Positions 7,931 to 17,538 of a DNA stretch of 53,122 bases are shown in pieces (position 1 is the first letter of the stretch; every line of letters begins with the position of its first letter). This stretch comes from JAUVKA01 sp964465145 (lineage in GTDB: Bacteria > Bacteroidota > Bacteroidia > Bacteroidales > UBA12481). The notes under the pieces were generated by a model. It saw only the letters and a program-made list of their open reading frames with translations, had not been told where the DNA came from and made no database searches. The stretch is taken from positions 1 to 53,122 of the forward strand of contig CAYXJR010000021.1 of assembly GCA_964465145.1 (NCBI GenBank), in the 5' to 3' direction. The position numbers and the translations under genes were made by a program.

Positions 7931-7982
7931 GGTGGTAGCGTTTTTAAACGGTGGGTGGTAGCACTTTAGGCCGGCGTTAAAA
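7931..7982 (-). repeat. Right terminal region of the IS21-like element
   Basis: Read inward from 7982, TACCACC occurs at element positions 23-29 (7960-7954) and 46-52 (7937-7931), the same offsets as at the left end. Because the operon is transcribed leftward from here, its promoter must lie in or next to this region. No TAnnTTTG box was found on the minus strand. Confidence 0.8.
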
Positions 7983-7989
7983 ATTTATG
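7983..7989 (+). repeat. Target site duplication, right copy (ATTTATG)
   Basis: Exact copy of 3871-3877, immediately outside the right end of the element. Confidence 0.9.
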
Positions 7990-8963
7990 CAAGGAAATTA
8001 GATTCAAATGGGAAGAAAGTTTGGACTAAAGACTTGCAGATAAGCCATGGGGATATTACTTCTACAAATCCCGCTGTCATTAAAAAGGGAAGTAACGGGG
8101 AGATTTTTATTGCCTGGATGAAATATAAAAATGGAGGAACAGTAAATATTCAAGCTATTAATTCAGATGGTTCCTTTTTATGGAATGCATATCCTATTGG
8201 AATGTCAAGAGGTGAAAATAAATGTCAGATGGCCCCACATATTGGAGGTCAGGACTCAGAAGGAAACTTATATATATTTTGGTCGGGATGCTACTCAGGT
8301 TTTGCCAAAGCTGATTTATTTGGGCAAAAGATCTCGTTAAATGGAGAATTGTTGTGGGAAAAGGGAGGAAGAAAGATATTAGAAGGAGGGCAATTTATTT
8401 CCTTACCATCTCGAATAAGAAACGATACTATCTTTCTTGTTTATAAAGATCCGGTATATAGTTTGGATTCTTACCAAAATCTCAATGCAATAGCCATAGA
8501 CACAAGTGGTAGATATTGCTGGGAGGCTCCATTGGTTCTAAATTCAGAGCAAACTTATAAAAACTATTTATCATTATCCGACATTGTTGACGGGCAAGGA
8601 GTGGTTTGTTTTGGAAGTCATGATAGATGGGGGAACTCCAGCGGTCAAATCAAGTTACAGAATTTTTGGGTGGATGGATCTTTAGGATCGAAAAATACAT
8701 TTATCCAAGATAATATGATTGCAACATCAAATGCCAAGATTTGGTATATTCCTGACCAAAATGTCATAAAGGTAATCAATTGTGAAAGCCTTAGAAGATG
8801 CTCATTATTTGATCTTTATGGTCACCTCATTAAATCAATTTCAGTTGAAAATACTCCTAATAATAAATTTACTTTTTCGTGCCATGAGATCCCCAATGGT
8901 ATTTATATTGTAAAAGTGACTTCTGACGCGTGTGTCTACACCCAAATGCTATATTTATATTGA
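7983..8963 (+). pseudogene. 3' part of the split T9SS-secreted protein gene, with sorting domain
   Basis: The host frame resumes directly at the target duplication (IYARKLDSNGKKVW) and stays open to the TGA at 8961-8963. A TTG at 8034 could be read as a start, but nothing supports independent initiation and the fragment has no signal peptide. The repetitive aromatic pattern of the 5' part continues (GSFLWNAYP, GELLWEKGG, GRYCWEAP). The last about 75 residues, from KIWYIPDQNVIKV to GIYIVKVTSDACVYTQMLYLY, have the shape of a T9SS type A sorting domain. Without a signal peptide this part cannot reach the secretion system, so the gene is inactivated unless the element excises precisely. Confidence 0.85.
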
Positions 8964-9039
8964 ATCTATACCACCCCAACTATACTAAAACTAACTTTGG
9001 TTGGTATAAAGCGAACCGTAGGCTGACAAAATTTAAGTT

Positions 9040-11322
9040 CTATGATAGAGCAATTTCAACCCCCTTTAGGTAGATTTTAATAGGTCCTCCCTCAAGTAGT
9101 TTAATAAGTGTCCTCTCAGGATAGATAATAATCCTGATTTTTCTGTTTCTGAACCGGATGCTGAATTCCAGCGATTTCCAGGAATCAGGGAGCAAAGGAT
9201 TAAAATGTAATTGGTCATTTATTATCCGCATCCCGCCAAATCCCTCAACCACGGCTAACCACGAACCGGCCATGCTTGTTATATGGCAACCTTCATGTAC
9301 CTCATTGTTGTAATCGTCAAGGTCTAATCTTGCAGTCCGTTGGTACAATTCGTATGCTTTTTCTTTCATGCCTAATTTCATGGCCAGTATCACATGTAAA
9401 CTGGCAGATAAGGAGGACTCATGCACCGTTCGCGGCTCATAGAATTCAAAATTCCTGCGGAGAGTTTCCAGATCAAAATGGTCCTCAAAAAGATAAAGTC
9501 CCTGAAGAACATCGGCCTGTTTGATAAAGCAAGATCGTAGAATACGGTCCCACGACCAATTTTGGTTAAGAGGTCTCTCTCTTGCAGGAAGCTCATCAGC
9601 CATTATCTGCTCTTTATCCAAATAACCTTCTTGTTGCAGAAATATCTCATTTTTTTTATCCTCGGGTAAAAATAATTGATTTGCCACATCAGTCCAGGTT
9701 TCGGGTTCATGAGGGAGCTGCAGATTAACACTCTTCGCTAATTCCCTGTATCTGGAAGGATTCCTAACCTTTAACAACTCTAGATTTTCTGATGCATACC
9801 TGAGGGTCCAGGCTGCAATATAATTAGTGTACCAATTATTGTTTACATTGTTTTCATATTCATTTGGCCCTGTCACCCCAAGAATTACATACTTTCCCTT
9901 TTCATGAGATAAATGTGCTCTTTGTACCCAAAAGCGAGCAACCCCTATAATCACTTCGAGGCCATAATCTTCCATATACTGATCGTCGCCCGTATGCCTA
10001 ATGTAATTGTGTATGGCATAGACGATGGCACCATTCCTATGAATTTCCTCGAAAGTTATTTCCCATTCATTATGAGATTCCTCTCCATTCATGGTCACCA
10101 TGGGAAACAAGGCGGCCCCATTGGAGAATCCAAGTTTAGCTGCATTTTCAATAGCTTTGCCCAAATGCTTGTATCTGTAAATGAGTAAGTTCCTTGCCAC
10201 TTCAGGGTTCGCTGTGTTTAGGTAAAATGGTAGGCAATAGGCTTCTGTATCCCAATATGTTCCTCCACCGTATTTCTCTCCTGTGAAACCTTTTGGGCCT
10301 ATATTCAAGCTTGGGTCATGTCCTGAATAAGTTTGATTTAACTGAAAAATTGAAAACCTGATTCCTTGCTGAGACGATAAATCACCCTCAATAACTATGT
10401 CGCTCATTTCCCATTTTTCCTCCCATGCCCTGACCTGCTCATTTTTCAGTTCTTCGTAACCAACGAAATTCGCTTCCCTGCACATATTCATTGCCAGCTT
10501 AGCCAGTTTATCTGCAGGATGGTCGCGGGAAGTTAATACTGAAACCAGTTTAACAAGGCTAATCGTGTCTGTTTCATTCAGGTTAAGATGATATGACAGA
10601 CCAATCCGATTATCTGATCTTTCTTCACTCGGTGCATTTTCAAAAGGCAGATTGTTTATTAAAACTTGTGTGGACATACCTGTGGATACTACAAAACCCG
10701 TTTTCTTTGTTTTGGAGGTTAGAATTCCAAATGGTCCTTCCACCATGGCTCCCATGGGTTCCCAAAACATCTCATCATAATTGGAGTCCTGATTGCGAAT
10801 ATCTCCGTCGAGGTAAAACTCAACTTCGCATTTGCCTTTTCCACGGATTAGCTGAAGAGAGTATTTTAGTCCACCAATCTCTCGCCTTTTGATGCTCAGA
10901 AACCTTTCTGCCGAAACCCTGATTATTTCACCTCCCTCAAATTCAGCCTTGAAGGAGCGGTATAAAATCCCCTCCCGCATATCCAGGGTCCTTTTAAAAC
11001 AAAGGATATTTATTTTGTTGATATCCAGAGCAATGCCGTTAATTGAGATATTTAAACCAATCCATGAAGGTGCATTCAGAACCTTGGCAAAATACTCCGG
11101 ATATCCATTTTTCCACCAGCCAACTCTTGTCTTGTCGGGATAATAAATTCCTGCTATATAATGACCCTGAAGGCTTGGCCCTGAATAAGTCTCCTCAAAA
11201 TTCGCCCTCTGTCCCATGTGGCCATTCCCTAAACTGAACAAAGATTCGGAACTTTTTTGGCGTTCCGGATTAAAACCTTCTTCAATTATCTGCCATGGAT
11301 GTTTTTTCAGGTATTTATTCAT
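9040..11322 (-). CDS. Glycoside hydrolase family 65 phosphorylase, probably maltose phosphorylase
   Basis: Splits maltose (or a related alpha-glucobiose) with inorganic phosphate into glucose and beta-glucose 1-phosphate. The 760-residue length is normal for GH65. The barrel has YWDTEAYCLPF at residues 356-366 and ESHNEWEITFEEIHRN at 415-430, the region holding the catalytic glutamate of maltose phosphorylases. No signal peptide is seen, so it should be cytoplasmic. It is the last gene of the susC-susD-MFS-GH65 operon. Trehalose or kojibiose phosphorylase activity cannot be excluded from sequence, but the starch-locus context favours maltose. No beta-phosphoglucomutase gene is in the window, although the product needs one. 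Confidence 0.88.
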   Translation of the reverse strand: MNKYLKKHPWQIIEEGFNPERQKSSESLFSLGNGHMGQRANFEETYSGPSLQGHYIAGIYYPDKTRVGWWKNGYPEYFAKVLNAPSWIGLNISINGIALDINKINILCFKRTLDMREGILYRSFKAEFEGGEIIRVSAERFLSIKRREIGGLKYSLQLIRGKGKCEVEFYLDGDIRNQDSNYDEMFWEPMGAMVEGPFGILTSKTKKTGFVVSTGMSTQVLINNLPFENAPSEERSDNRIGLSYHLNLNETDTISLVKLVSVLTSRDHPADKLAKLAMNMCREANFVGYEELKNEQVRAWEEKWEMSDIVIEGDLSSQQGIRFSIFQLNQTYSGHDPSLNIGPKGFTGEKYGGGTYWDTEAYCLPFYLNTANPEVARNLLIYRYKHLGKAIENAAKLGFSNGAALFPMVTMNGEESHNEWEITFEEIHRNGAIVYAIHNYIRHTGDDQYMEDYGLEVIIGVARFWVQRAHLSHEKGKYVILGVTGPNEYENNVNNNWYTNYIAAWTLRYASENLELLKVRNPSRYRELAKSVNLQLPHEPETWTDVANQLFLPEDKKNEIFLQQEGYLDKEQIMADELPARERPLNQNWSWDRILRSCFIKQADVLQGLYLFEDHFDLETLRRNFEFYEPRTVHESSLSASLHVILAMKLGMKEKAYELYQRTARLDLDDYNNEVHEGCHITSMAGSWLAVVEGFGGMRIINDQLHFNPLLPDSWKSLEFSIRFRNRKIRIIIYPERTLIKLLEGGPIKIYLKGVEIALS

Positions 11323-11405
11323 ATTAGCAGGATAATTAGATATCTATGATGGCCAGATCCAGGACTACGATACAGTCTTGAACAGGTATTTCAGTGAGAT
11401 GATTT

Positions 11406-12908
11406 TTATTTCTTGTCATCCTTGTCGAAAACAAACAGAACCGAGATGGCAGCAATAAACATGGATACCCCTCCAAAAATCAGTGAAAAGATTGCTTTGC
11501 CACCAAATAAATGGGAAGTTAAAAAGCCTAATATAGTGGCCGCAAGGATTTGGGGAATCACAATGAAGAAATTAAATATACCCATATAGGTACCCATCTT
11601 ATCCTGGGGGAGTGAGCCAGTTAAGATAGCGTAGGGCATAGATAGAATACTAGCCCACGCCAGCCCTATACCGATGAAAGGCAGAGGCAGCAGGTCAGGA
11701 TTCTTGATAAGGATCACACTGCATAGACCAATACCTCCAGCAACCAGCGCGATGGCATGGGTTATTTTTCTTGATGTCAATTTGGCCAAAACAGGTAAAA
11801 GGAATGCAAATATGGCCGCGAAACCGTTGTATACTGCAAACATTACACCTACCCAGTCAGCTCCATCATTATAACTTAGAGAAGTTGGATCAGTGGTACC
11901 ATACATGTTTGAGGTAACAGCAGCCGTGGAATAAATCCACATGGAAAATAGGGCCAGCCAGGAAAAAAACTGAACAACAGCAAGCTGCCCCATGGTTTTT
12001 GGCATCTTCCTGAGGTCGATAAGAATTTCAGTAAGCCCATTATTCTTCCCCGACCTGATAAATTGTCCGGCAAGTAATTGTAGAATACCATAAACTGCTA
12101 ATCCCAATCCCAGAATGTATAACTCTTTTTCCAGCTTGAGAAAATAGATAATCGTAGCGATTACAATTCCAGCTGCGGTCCAAATAACCCCGCTGCTAAT
12201 AAATTTATTTGCCGGGACAACTATTTTTCTTTGTTTGTCTTTTTTTGCTGCCTCTTCCTCGTCTACAAAACCGGCAAGTTCATCAGGAGAATATTCTTTA
12301 GAACGAAATACCGTCCAAAGAACAGTTCCGATAAAAACCAAAGCGCCTACATAAAAGGCCCATTTTACTGAGGGTGGAATCACCCCTTCCGGAGCAATAT
12401 TATCAATCCCAAACCAATTAGTGAAAATGTATGGTAGTAATGAGGCCACGACGGCTCCTGTACCAATGAAAAAACTTTGCATAGCAAAGCCCCTGGTCCT
12501 TTGTTCTGAAGGAAGATTGTCGCCCACAAAGGCACGGAAAGGTTCCATCGAAACATTTATAGATGCATCCATGATCCACAACACACCTGCAGCTATCCAC
12601 AGGCTTGGTGAATTGGGCATGAATATCAGGGCAATAGAGGCGAGTATAGCTCCAACGAGGAAATAGGGCCTTCGGCGGCCTAGTCGGTTCCAGGTCTTAT
12701 CACTGTAATGCCCAATTATGGGCTGTACAATAAGGCCGGTTACGGGAGCTGCTATCCATAAAATTGGAATGTTTTCGATACTTGCACCCAGAGTCTCGAA
12801 TATTCGGCTGACATTGGCGTTTTGAAGGGCAAAACCCATCTGGATACCAAGAAAACCAAAACTCATGTTCCAGATCTGCCAAAAGTTTAATTGGGGTCGC
12901 TTAGCCAT
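11406..12908 (-). CDS. MFS sugar transporter, SLC45/maltose-sucrose type
   Basis: A 500-residue inner-membrane protein with about 12 hydrophobic segments. The N-terminal segment (NFWQIWNMSFGFLGIQMGFALQ, split here as NFWQIWNMSFGF and LGIQMGFALQ) and the loop GHYSDKTWNRLGRRRPYF are typical of sugar/cation symporters of the SLC45-like group. A charged cytoplasmic loop (EEEAAKKDKQRK) separates the two halves. Lying between susD and the GH65 gene, it most likely brings maltose or short maltodextrins from periplasm to cytoplasm for phosphorolysis. Spacing is 73 bp to susD and 83 bp to the GH65 gene, consistent with one transcript. Confidence 0.88.
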   Translation of the reverse strand: MAKRPQLNFWQIWNMSFGFLGIQMGFALQNANVSRIFETLGASIENIPILWIAAPVTGLIVQPIIGHYSDKTWNRLGRRRPYFLVGAILASIALIFMPNSPSLWIAAGVLWIMDASINVSMEPFRAFVGDNLPSEQRTRGFAMQSFFIGTGAVVASLLPYIFTNWFGIDNIAPEGVIPPSVKWAFYVGALVFIGTVLWTVFRSKEYSPDELAGFVDEEEAAKKDKQRKIVVPANKFISSGVIWTAAGIVIATIIYFLKLEKELYILGLGLAVYGILQLLAGQFIRSGKNNGLTEILIDLRKMPKTMGQLAVVQFFSWLALFSMWIYSTAAVTSNMYGTTDPTSLSYNDGADWVGVMFAVYNGFAAIFAFLLPVLAKLTSRKITHAIALVAGGIGLCSVILIKNPDLLPLPFIGIGLAWASILSMPYAILTGSLPQDKMGTYMGIFNFFIVIPQILAATILGFLTSHLFGGKAIFSLIFGGVSMFIAAISVLFVFDKDDKK

Positions 12909-12981
12909 ATTATAAGAATTAAAGAGCCTGCCACAATACCAAAAAGGATCATAACAAGCTCTTAACAGTTTAAACTAAAAT

Positions 12982-14313
12982 CTATTCATTTTGAGTGAGA
13001 TTGGGATTTACATCCAATTCTCTTTGTGGAATCTTGTATACAAGACGGATGTCATTCCATGGCAATCCGGCCACATCTCTTTTAAGTCTTTTAAAATTGT
13101 GAATATAATCCCCTTCGAAGGCAAGTTCTTTAATCCTCTGAATGAAAATTGCCGAGAGGTTTGATTTGTTTAATGTTGGCAATCCAGCCCTGTCACGAAT
13201 TACAGTAAGGTCAGCCAGGCTGCCACCGTCTGTATCATCAGGATCCACCATAAGCCTGCATTCTGCTCTTGTAATGTACATCTCCGACAAACGGATCAAT
13301 GGAACATGCATATAACGGTCATCAAATTTAATTGTGAAGAATTTGCCTTCATAATTAGCATACAATTGTTTTACACGATTGTCCCCTGCACCTGTTTCTG
13401 AAGCCACAAGTGATATAAAATCATTGGAAGGGCTGAATTTTCCTGATGATTTGAACCTGTAATATCCATTCAGGGTACCCACTGAGGCATCCGTTTCTGT
13501 ACTCATTAACCCGAATATCATCTCTTTGGATTTGGTAGATGAGTAATTGGCAATGATGAGTTCCTCCAGGCCACCCGAGAAGTTATCGATTACATCGGTA
13601 CAGGCTTGAGCTGCTTCGGCATAATCACCATGGTAAAACAATACCCTGGCCAAAAGGGCATTTGCCGCGATACTGGTGGCCCGATCACTATTGGATGCCG
13701 GGAGAAGGGTCATAGCCAGCTCCAGGTCGGCAATAATATTCTGGTAGCAGGTTTCAATACTCTCCCTGGCCGGTTTGTAATCTATAGCGCTAGGTTCAGT
13801 AAGATAGGGAACTCCCTCACCAGTATTTGGATTACCCAGATAGCGAACTAAATCGAAATAAAGCATAGATCTTATAAACAAAGCTTCACCTTCCAAACGA
13901 TTTTTCGCTGCCGCAATTTTAGAATCATCTACATTGGGAATTTCCTGTATAACTGAATTCACCAGGTTAATAGTAAAGTAAGCATTTTGCCAGAACGAGG
14001 TGGTAATACGGTTATCCGCCGACATGGTTTTATTGAGCATTTGTAATTCCTCATAAACTGTGTTTTGTTCACCAGAGATCTTAACGGTGCCGGCGAGCAT
14101 ATCTCCGGCTACCCAAATCCTGCCCCCATAAAGGTCTCCTCCCTGTAAACGGTCATAGGCCCCAATAATGGCAGCTTGCAGGCCGAATGTTGTTGATAGT
14201 GCAGTCTTGTCCGACAGGTCCATCTTAGGCTGGACGTCAAGTACTTTATCGCATGATGTGAATAAAACCAATCCTGCGATAGCTAAGGTTGAAATATATT
14301 TTATTGTTTTCAT
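12982..14313 (-). CDS. susD: SusD/RagB-family outer-membrane glycan-binding lipoprotein
   Basis: Surface lipoprotein that caps the SusC channel and binds starch oligosaccharides. The N-terminus is a lipoprotein signal ending LVLFTSCDKVLDVQP, with the lipidated cysteine at about residue 21. Tetratricopeptide-like helices follow, including NALLARVLFYHGDYAEA. The C-terminal part has the SusD sequence LIRLSEMYITRAECRL and a final arginine-rich stretch (RLVYKIPQRELDVNPN). At 443 residues it is shorter than many SusD proteins but complete at both ends. It starts 19 nt after susC, so the two are coupled. Confidence 0.93.
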   Translation of the reverse strand: MKTIKYISTLAIAGLVLFTSCDKVLDVQPKMDLSDKTALSTTFGLQAAIIGAYDRLQGGDLYGGRIWVAGDMLAGTVKISGEQNTVYEELQMLNKTMSADNRITTSFWQNAYFTINLVNSVIQEIPNVDDSKIAAAKNRLEGEALFIRSMLYFDLVRYLGNPNTGEGVPYLTEPSAIDYKPARESIETCYQNIIADLELAMTLLPASNSDRATSIAANALLARVLFYHGDYAEAAQACTDVIDNFSGGLEELIIANYSSTKSKEMIFGLMSTETDASVGTLNGYYRFKSSGKFSPSNDFISLVASETGAGDNRVKQLYANYEGKFFTIKFDDRYMHVPLIRLSEMYITRAECRLMVDPDDTDGGSLADLTVIRDRAGLPTLNKSNLSAIFIQRIKELAFEGDYIHNFKRLKRDVAGLPWNDIRLVYKIPQRELDVNPNLTQNE

Positions 14314-14332
14314 GATATTCTATTTCAGGATT

Positions 14333-17300
14333 TTATATAGTTATGTTTATACCCAGCATGACAGTTTTTATTTGAGGTGGGCTCAAATATGTTACACCTT
14401 GGGTTGTATTATGAGAATGATCTCTATTAACCTCTGGATCCCATCCTGAGAAATTGGTTAAAGTCCACATGTTTTGTCCCTTAACATAGATCCGGGCGGA
14501 TTGAATATTCAGTTTCTTTAGTAAAGAGTCCGGCAGTTTGTAGCTCAAAGTGATATCTTTCAAACGCAGGTAAGATGCGTCCTCAAGCCATCTGGTTGAA
14601 TTATAGTTGCGGTTGTCAGGCTGCCACATCAATTTCTGGACATCTGTGTCGGTGTTATCGGGAGTCCAGGCATTCAATACCTGTGTAGTCTGATTCCAGT
14701 TCCCATCAAGTCCGCCTTCCAGAAATTTGGCATCATCGCGATATACTTCTTGTCCATATGCAAAGGTGAACAGGAAATTAAAATCAAAGTTTTTCCAGCT
14801 GAACATATTATTGATACCACCGTAAAAATCGGGATAAGGATTACCTACAACAACTACATCACGTGCATAATTGAACTCATTTGTCGGGAGTCCGGTTTCT
14901 TGATTCATGAATAACTCTTCACCAGTTTCCGGATCGATTCCAACCCATTCCACCAGCCGCCAGGCTCCAATTGGGTGACCCTCCTGAGCATAATTATTCC
15001 CATAGGTTCCTCCTGTATCTGTACCGGCAATAATCTGGTCCTGGATATCCAGGATTTCATTATAGTTGCGAGAAATATTCAAATCAGTTTTCCATTTTAA
15101 TCCACCAGTCAGGTTGTTTGAAGTGATAAAAACCTCCACCCCAGTATTTAGCATAGCTCCAATGTTCTGCATCACTGAGGAGGAGCCGCTGGTTTGAGGA
15201 ATGTTCACTGCCAGCAGCATGTCGGAGGTCCTTTTGTCATACCAGTCGAATCCACCGGTAATCCGTCCATCCAGGACTCCCCAGTCAAAACCTATATCCA
15301 ACTGGTTAACCTGCTCCCATCCGAGATTTGGGTTGGCTATATTTCCGGTTCCTATGCCTGACAAACCATTATACTGTGTACTGTAATAAGATCCGAAATA
15401 GCTGTAATTTCCAATTGCGGCATTTCCGGTCACTCCAAATGAAGCCCTGAACTTTAGAAATGTCAGTACAGGTACACCCTTCATGAAGTCTTCATCTGTC
15501 AGGATCCATCCTACTGATCCGGCAGGGAACCAACCAAATCTGTTATCCTCGCCAAAGCGGGAGGATCCATCTCGTCTCAAACTTACAGAGGCAAGATATT
15601 TTCCGTCATAAGCATAGCTCGAACGCGCAAAGTAGGAAATGAAGCCATAACCACCTTCGTAAGCTGTGCCCCCCTTGGTCGTTCCGCTCCCTGGGTTGTG
15701 AAGGGTTGGATTTGGCATTTTTTCAGACCAGAATTCATTGTCTTGCTGGTAACTGCTTTCCACCGACATGCCAATCATTCCATTGATTTCGTGTACCTGG
15801 TTAAAAGTTTTGTTAATACTCAAGAAATTATTGGTATACCAGTTTTCAACTCTCACACGCCTGTCCATTGCATAATCATTTTCCTGGGTGATAGTTCCAA
15901 TCCAGCGCGATTCTTTCTGGTACATATTATTCATTGAGTACTCTGATCTGTACGAGATCCAATCGGCGAATTTATATTCCCCCCAAACATTGCCAAGGAA
16001 AGAGGTTGCATCCTGCACTTGCTCTGTATTTGCCTCAAAAGCAAGAGGATTTGTCCCTGAGCGGGCTGCAAAATAGGTTCCGTCTTCATTATATACCGGC
16101 ATTATGGGCAATGAGCGGGATTGTGCAGTTCCCAGTCCACCAGCCCATCCGGTTTGTACCCTATGGTTTTTAAAATTGGAAAATGTCATATTTACACCAA
16201 CCGTAAAACGCTTTGTTGCCTTATGCGTCAGGCTTAGTTTACCTGAGGTACGGGTAAAATCATTGTTGGTAATTACACCTTTATCATCCCGATAAGTTAG
16301 ACCTGCATAGAAAGTTGTCTTTGAATTACCGCCTGAGACATTAAAATTGGCTTCCTGAACACGCCCCGGACGAAGCATTTCATCAATCCAATCGGTATCA
16401 GTAGAATCAGCAATTTCACGGGTTATGCCGAATGGTAATCCATCATAAAAAGCCTGATAATTTTTTGTGGTGTCATTACCTGAATTCGCCCATGACATTT
16501 TAGCCATTTGCAGATATTCGGGTCCGGATAATAAATCCAGGCGGTGGGTCACATCCGTTACACCAGCATAATAACTGGCATTGATCTGTGATTTTCCCTC
16601 TTTTCCTGTTTTTGTGGTAATCAGAACGACACCATTAGCCGACCGTGACCCATAAATAGCAGCTGCGGAAGCATCTTTTAGAATCTCAATGGATTCAATA
16701 TCTGCCGGGTTAACAAGAGCCAGTGCATTGGTGCCGTCGGCAAATCCGCCTGAACCATAATCTCCTGTAATTACAGGTACTCCGTCAATCACATATAGTG
16801 GCTGAGAAGAAGCAGATAATGAGGATGTACCCCTAACCCTAATGGTTATTGGAGCTCCTGCCAAACCATTGTCACTTGTAACCTGCACCCCGGAAGATCG
16901 TCCCTGAAGGACTGCTTCGAAAGAGGGAACGGAAACATTTTCTATCTCCTGAGCTTTTACACTGGCGATAGCACTGGTGATGTTTCTTTTTCTTTTAGTA
17001 CCGTACCCTACAACAATGAGTTCTTCCATGTTCATGACATCTTCTTCCAGATTGAAGTTGAGATTGAGGCTCTGGTCATCAGATATTTGGATGACCCGGG
17101 ATTGTGGTTTGTAACCAATGGAAGTGATCCGCATGGTATACCCACCTGCAGGTATTTTATCCAGGGTATAATTCCCATCCAAATCCGTGGCAGTACCAAG
17201 GGTTGTTCCGTTCAGCACAACTGTGGCACCAATTAGGGGGTTTCCGGAAGCATCCGAAACCGTACCGGTTATCACTCCTGATTGTCCAAAAGCCGTGCTG

Positions 17301-17353
17301 ATGAACACGAAGGACATAATCAAAAGGAAAAAAAGGCGTAAACGTTTATACAT
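14333..17353 (-). CDS. susC: SusC/RagA-family TonB-dependent outer-membrane transporter
   Basis: A 1006-residue outer-membrane beta-barrel that imports maltodextrins using TonB energy. A signal peptide ends at about residue 23 (FISTAFGQ). Then come a carboxypeptidase-like regulatory domain (GVITGTVSDASGNPLIGAT, about 26-105), a SusC signature (VVGYGTKRKRNITSAIASV), the plug with AAIYGSRSANGVVLITTK, and the long barrel ending in the aromatic/hydrophobic pattern LGINITI. It is the first gene of the susC-susD-MFS-GH65 operon and is preceded by a good Bacteroidota promoter match and a LacI-type palindrome. Confidence 0.95.
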   Translation of the reverse strand: MYKRLRLFFLLIMSFVFISTAFGQSGVITGTVSDASGNPLIGATVVLNGTTLGTATDLDGNYTLDKIPAGGYTMRITSIGYKPQSRVIQISDDQSLNLNFNLEEDVMNMEELIVVGYGTKRKRNITSAIASVKAQEIENVSVPSFEAVLQGRSSGVQVTSDNGLAGAPITIRVRGTSSLSASSQPLYVIDGVPVITGDYGSGGFADGTNALALVNPADIESIEILKDASAAAIYGSRSANGVVLITTKTGKEGKSQINASYYAGVTDVTHRLDLLSGPEYLQMAKMSWANSGNDTTKNYQAFYDGLPFGITREIADSTDTDWIDEMLRPGRVQEANFNVSGGNSKTTFYAGLTYRDDKGVITNNDFTRTSGKLSLTHKATKRFTVGVNMTFSNFKNHRVQTGWAGGLGTAQSRSLPIMPVYNEDGTYFAARSGTNPLAFEANTEQVQDATSFLGNVWGEYKFADWISYRSEYSMNNMYQKESRWIGTITQENDYAMDRRVRVENWYTNNFLSINKTFNQVHEINGMIGMSVESSYQQDNEFWSEKMPNPTLHNPGSGTTKGGTAYEGGYGFISYFARSSYAYDGKYLASVSLRRDGSSRFGEDNRFGWFPAGSVGWILTDEDFMKGVPVLTFLKFRASFGVTGNAAIGNYSYFGSYYSTQYNGLSGIGTGNIANPNLGWEQVNQLDIGFDWGVLDGRITGGFDWYDKRTSDMLLAVNIPQTSGSSSVMQNIGAMLNTGVEVFITSNNLTGGLKWKTDLNISRNYNEILDIQDQIIAGTDTGGTYGNNYAQEGHPIGAWRLVEWVGIDPETGEELFMNQETGLPTNEFNYARDVVVVGNPYPDFYGGINNMFSWKNFDFNFLFTFAYGQEVYRDDAKFLEGGLDGNWNQTTQVLNAWTPDNTDTDVQKLMWQPDNRNYNSTRWLEDASYLRLKDITLSYKLPDSLLKKLNIQSARIYVKGQNMWTLTNFSGWDPEVNRDHSHNTTQGVTYLSPPQIKTVMLGINITI

Positions 17354-17413
17354 AACTTTTGTAAAGAATTAGGTTAAACCATTTTTTATATAGAATGTAG
17401 TTAGATACTAAAT

Positions 17414-17446
17414 CAAAAGTAAGGATAAATGCGGGATAATCACAAA
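17414..17446 (-). promoter_or_regulatory. Putative susC promoter (TTTG-N21-TACTTTTG)
   Basis: On the minus strand TTTG (17446-17443) is followed after 21 bp by TACTTTTG (17421-17414), matching the Bacteroidota -33/-7 pattern TTTG and TAnnTTTG. The susC ATG lies about 60 bp downstream. Confidence 0.55.
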
Positions 17447-17502
17447 GAGAAGACTCAAAACTTGTTGTAATTGAGGGCTTTGTGCCCCTGTATACCTTAT
17501 TT

Positions 17503-17512
17503 CAAACGTTTG
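17503..17512. promoter_or_regulatory. LacI-type operator palindrome CAAACGTTTG upstream of susC
   Basis: A perfect 10-bp palindrome with the central CG typical of LacI-family operators, in TTTCAAACGTTTGCAG. It lies about 56 bp upstream of the predicted -33 box of susC, so bound regulator would sit upstream of polymerase, a position more usual for activation. It shares CAAWCGWTTG with the two sites beyond the regulator gene. Confidence 0.6.
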
Positions 17513-17538
17513 CAGAGGGGGAAATTAAAATAGCAATT

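Larger units (their letters stand above)
3878..7982 (-). mobile_element. IS21-family element with extra ParB-like and zinc-finger-like genes (4,105 bp)
   Basis: The boundaries are set by the 7-bp target duplication and by related ends. The outer 29 bp of each end match at about 17 of 29 positions. Both ends carry a TACCAsC motif at element positions 23-29 and TACCACC at 46-52, probably repeated transposase-binding sites. Inside, all on the minus strand, lie a Cys4 protein (7411-7878), a ParB-like protein (6422-7339), IstA (4984-6432), IstB (4167-4994) and possibly a small frame at the left end. A plain IS21 element carries only istA and istB in about 2-2.5 kb, so this one has roughly 1.5 kb of added sequence. 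All required parts look intact, so it may still be active. Confidence 0.92.

Noticed and set aside
8034..8963. The 3' host fragment as an independent gene starting at TTG 8034
   Set aside because: It has no signal peptide although it carries a T9SS sorting domain, and the frame continues upstream into the target duplication and the 5' fragment.
8967..9008. Hairpin TATACCA/TGGTATA between the split gene and the GH65 gene as a terminator
   Set aside because: The paired arms are short, the loop is long and there is no T-run on either strand.
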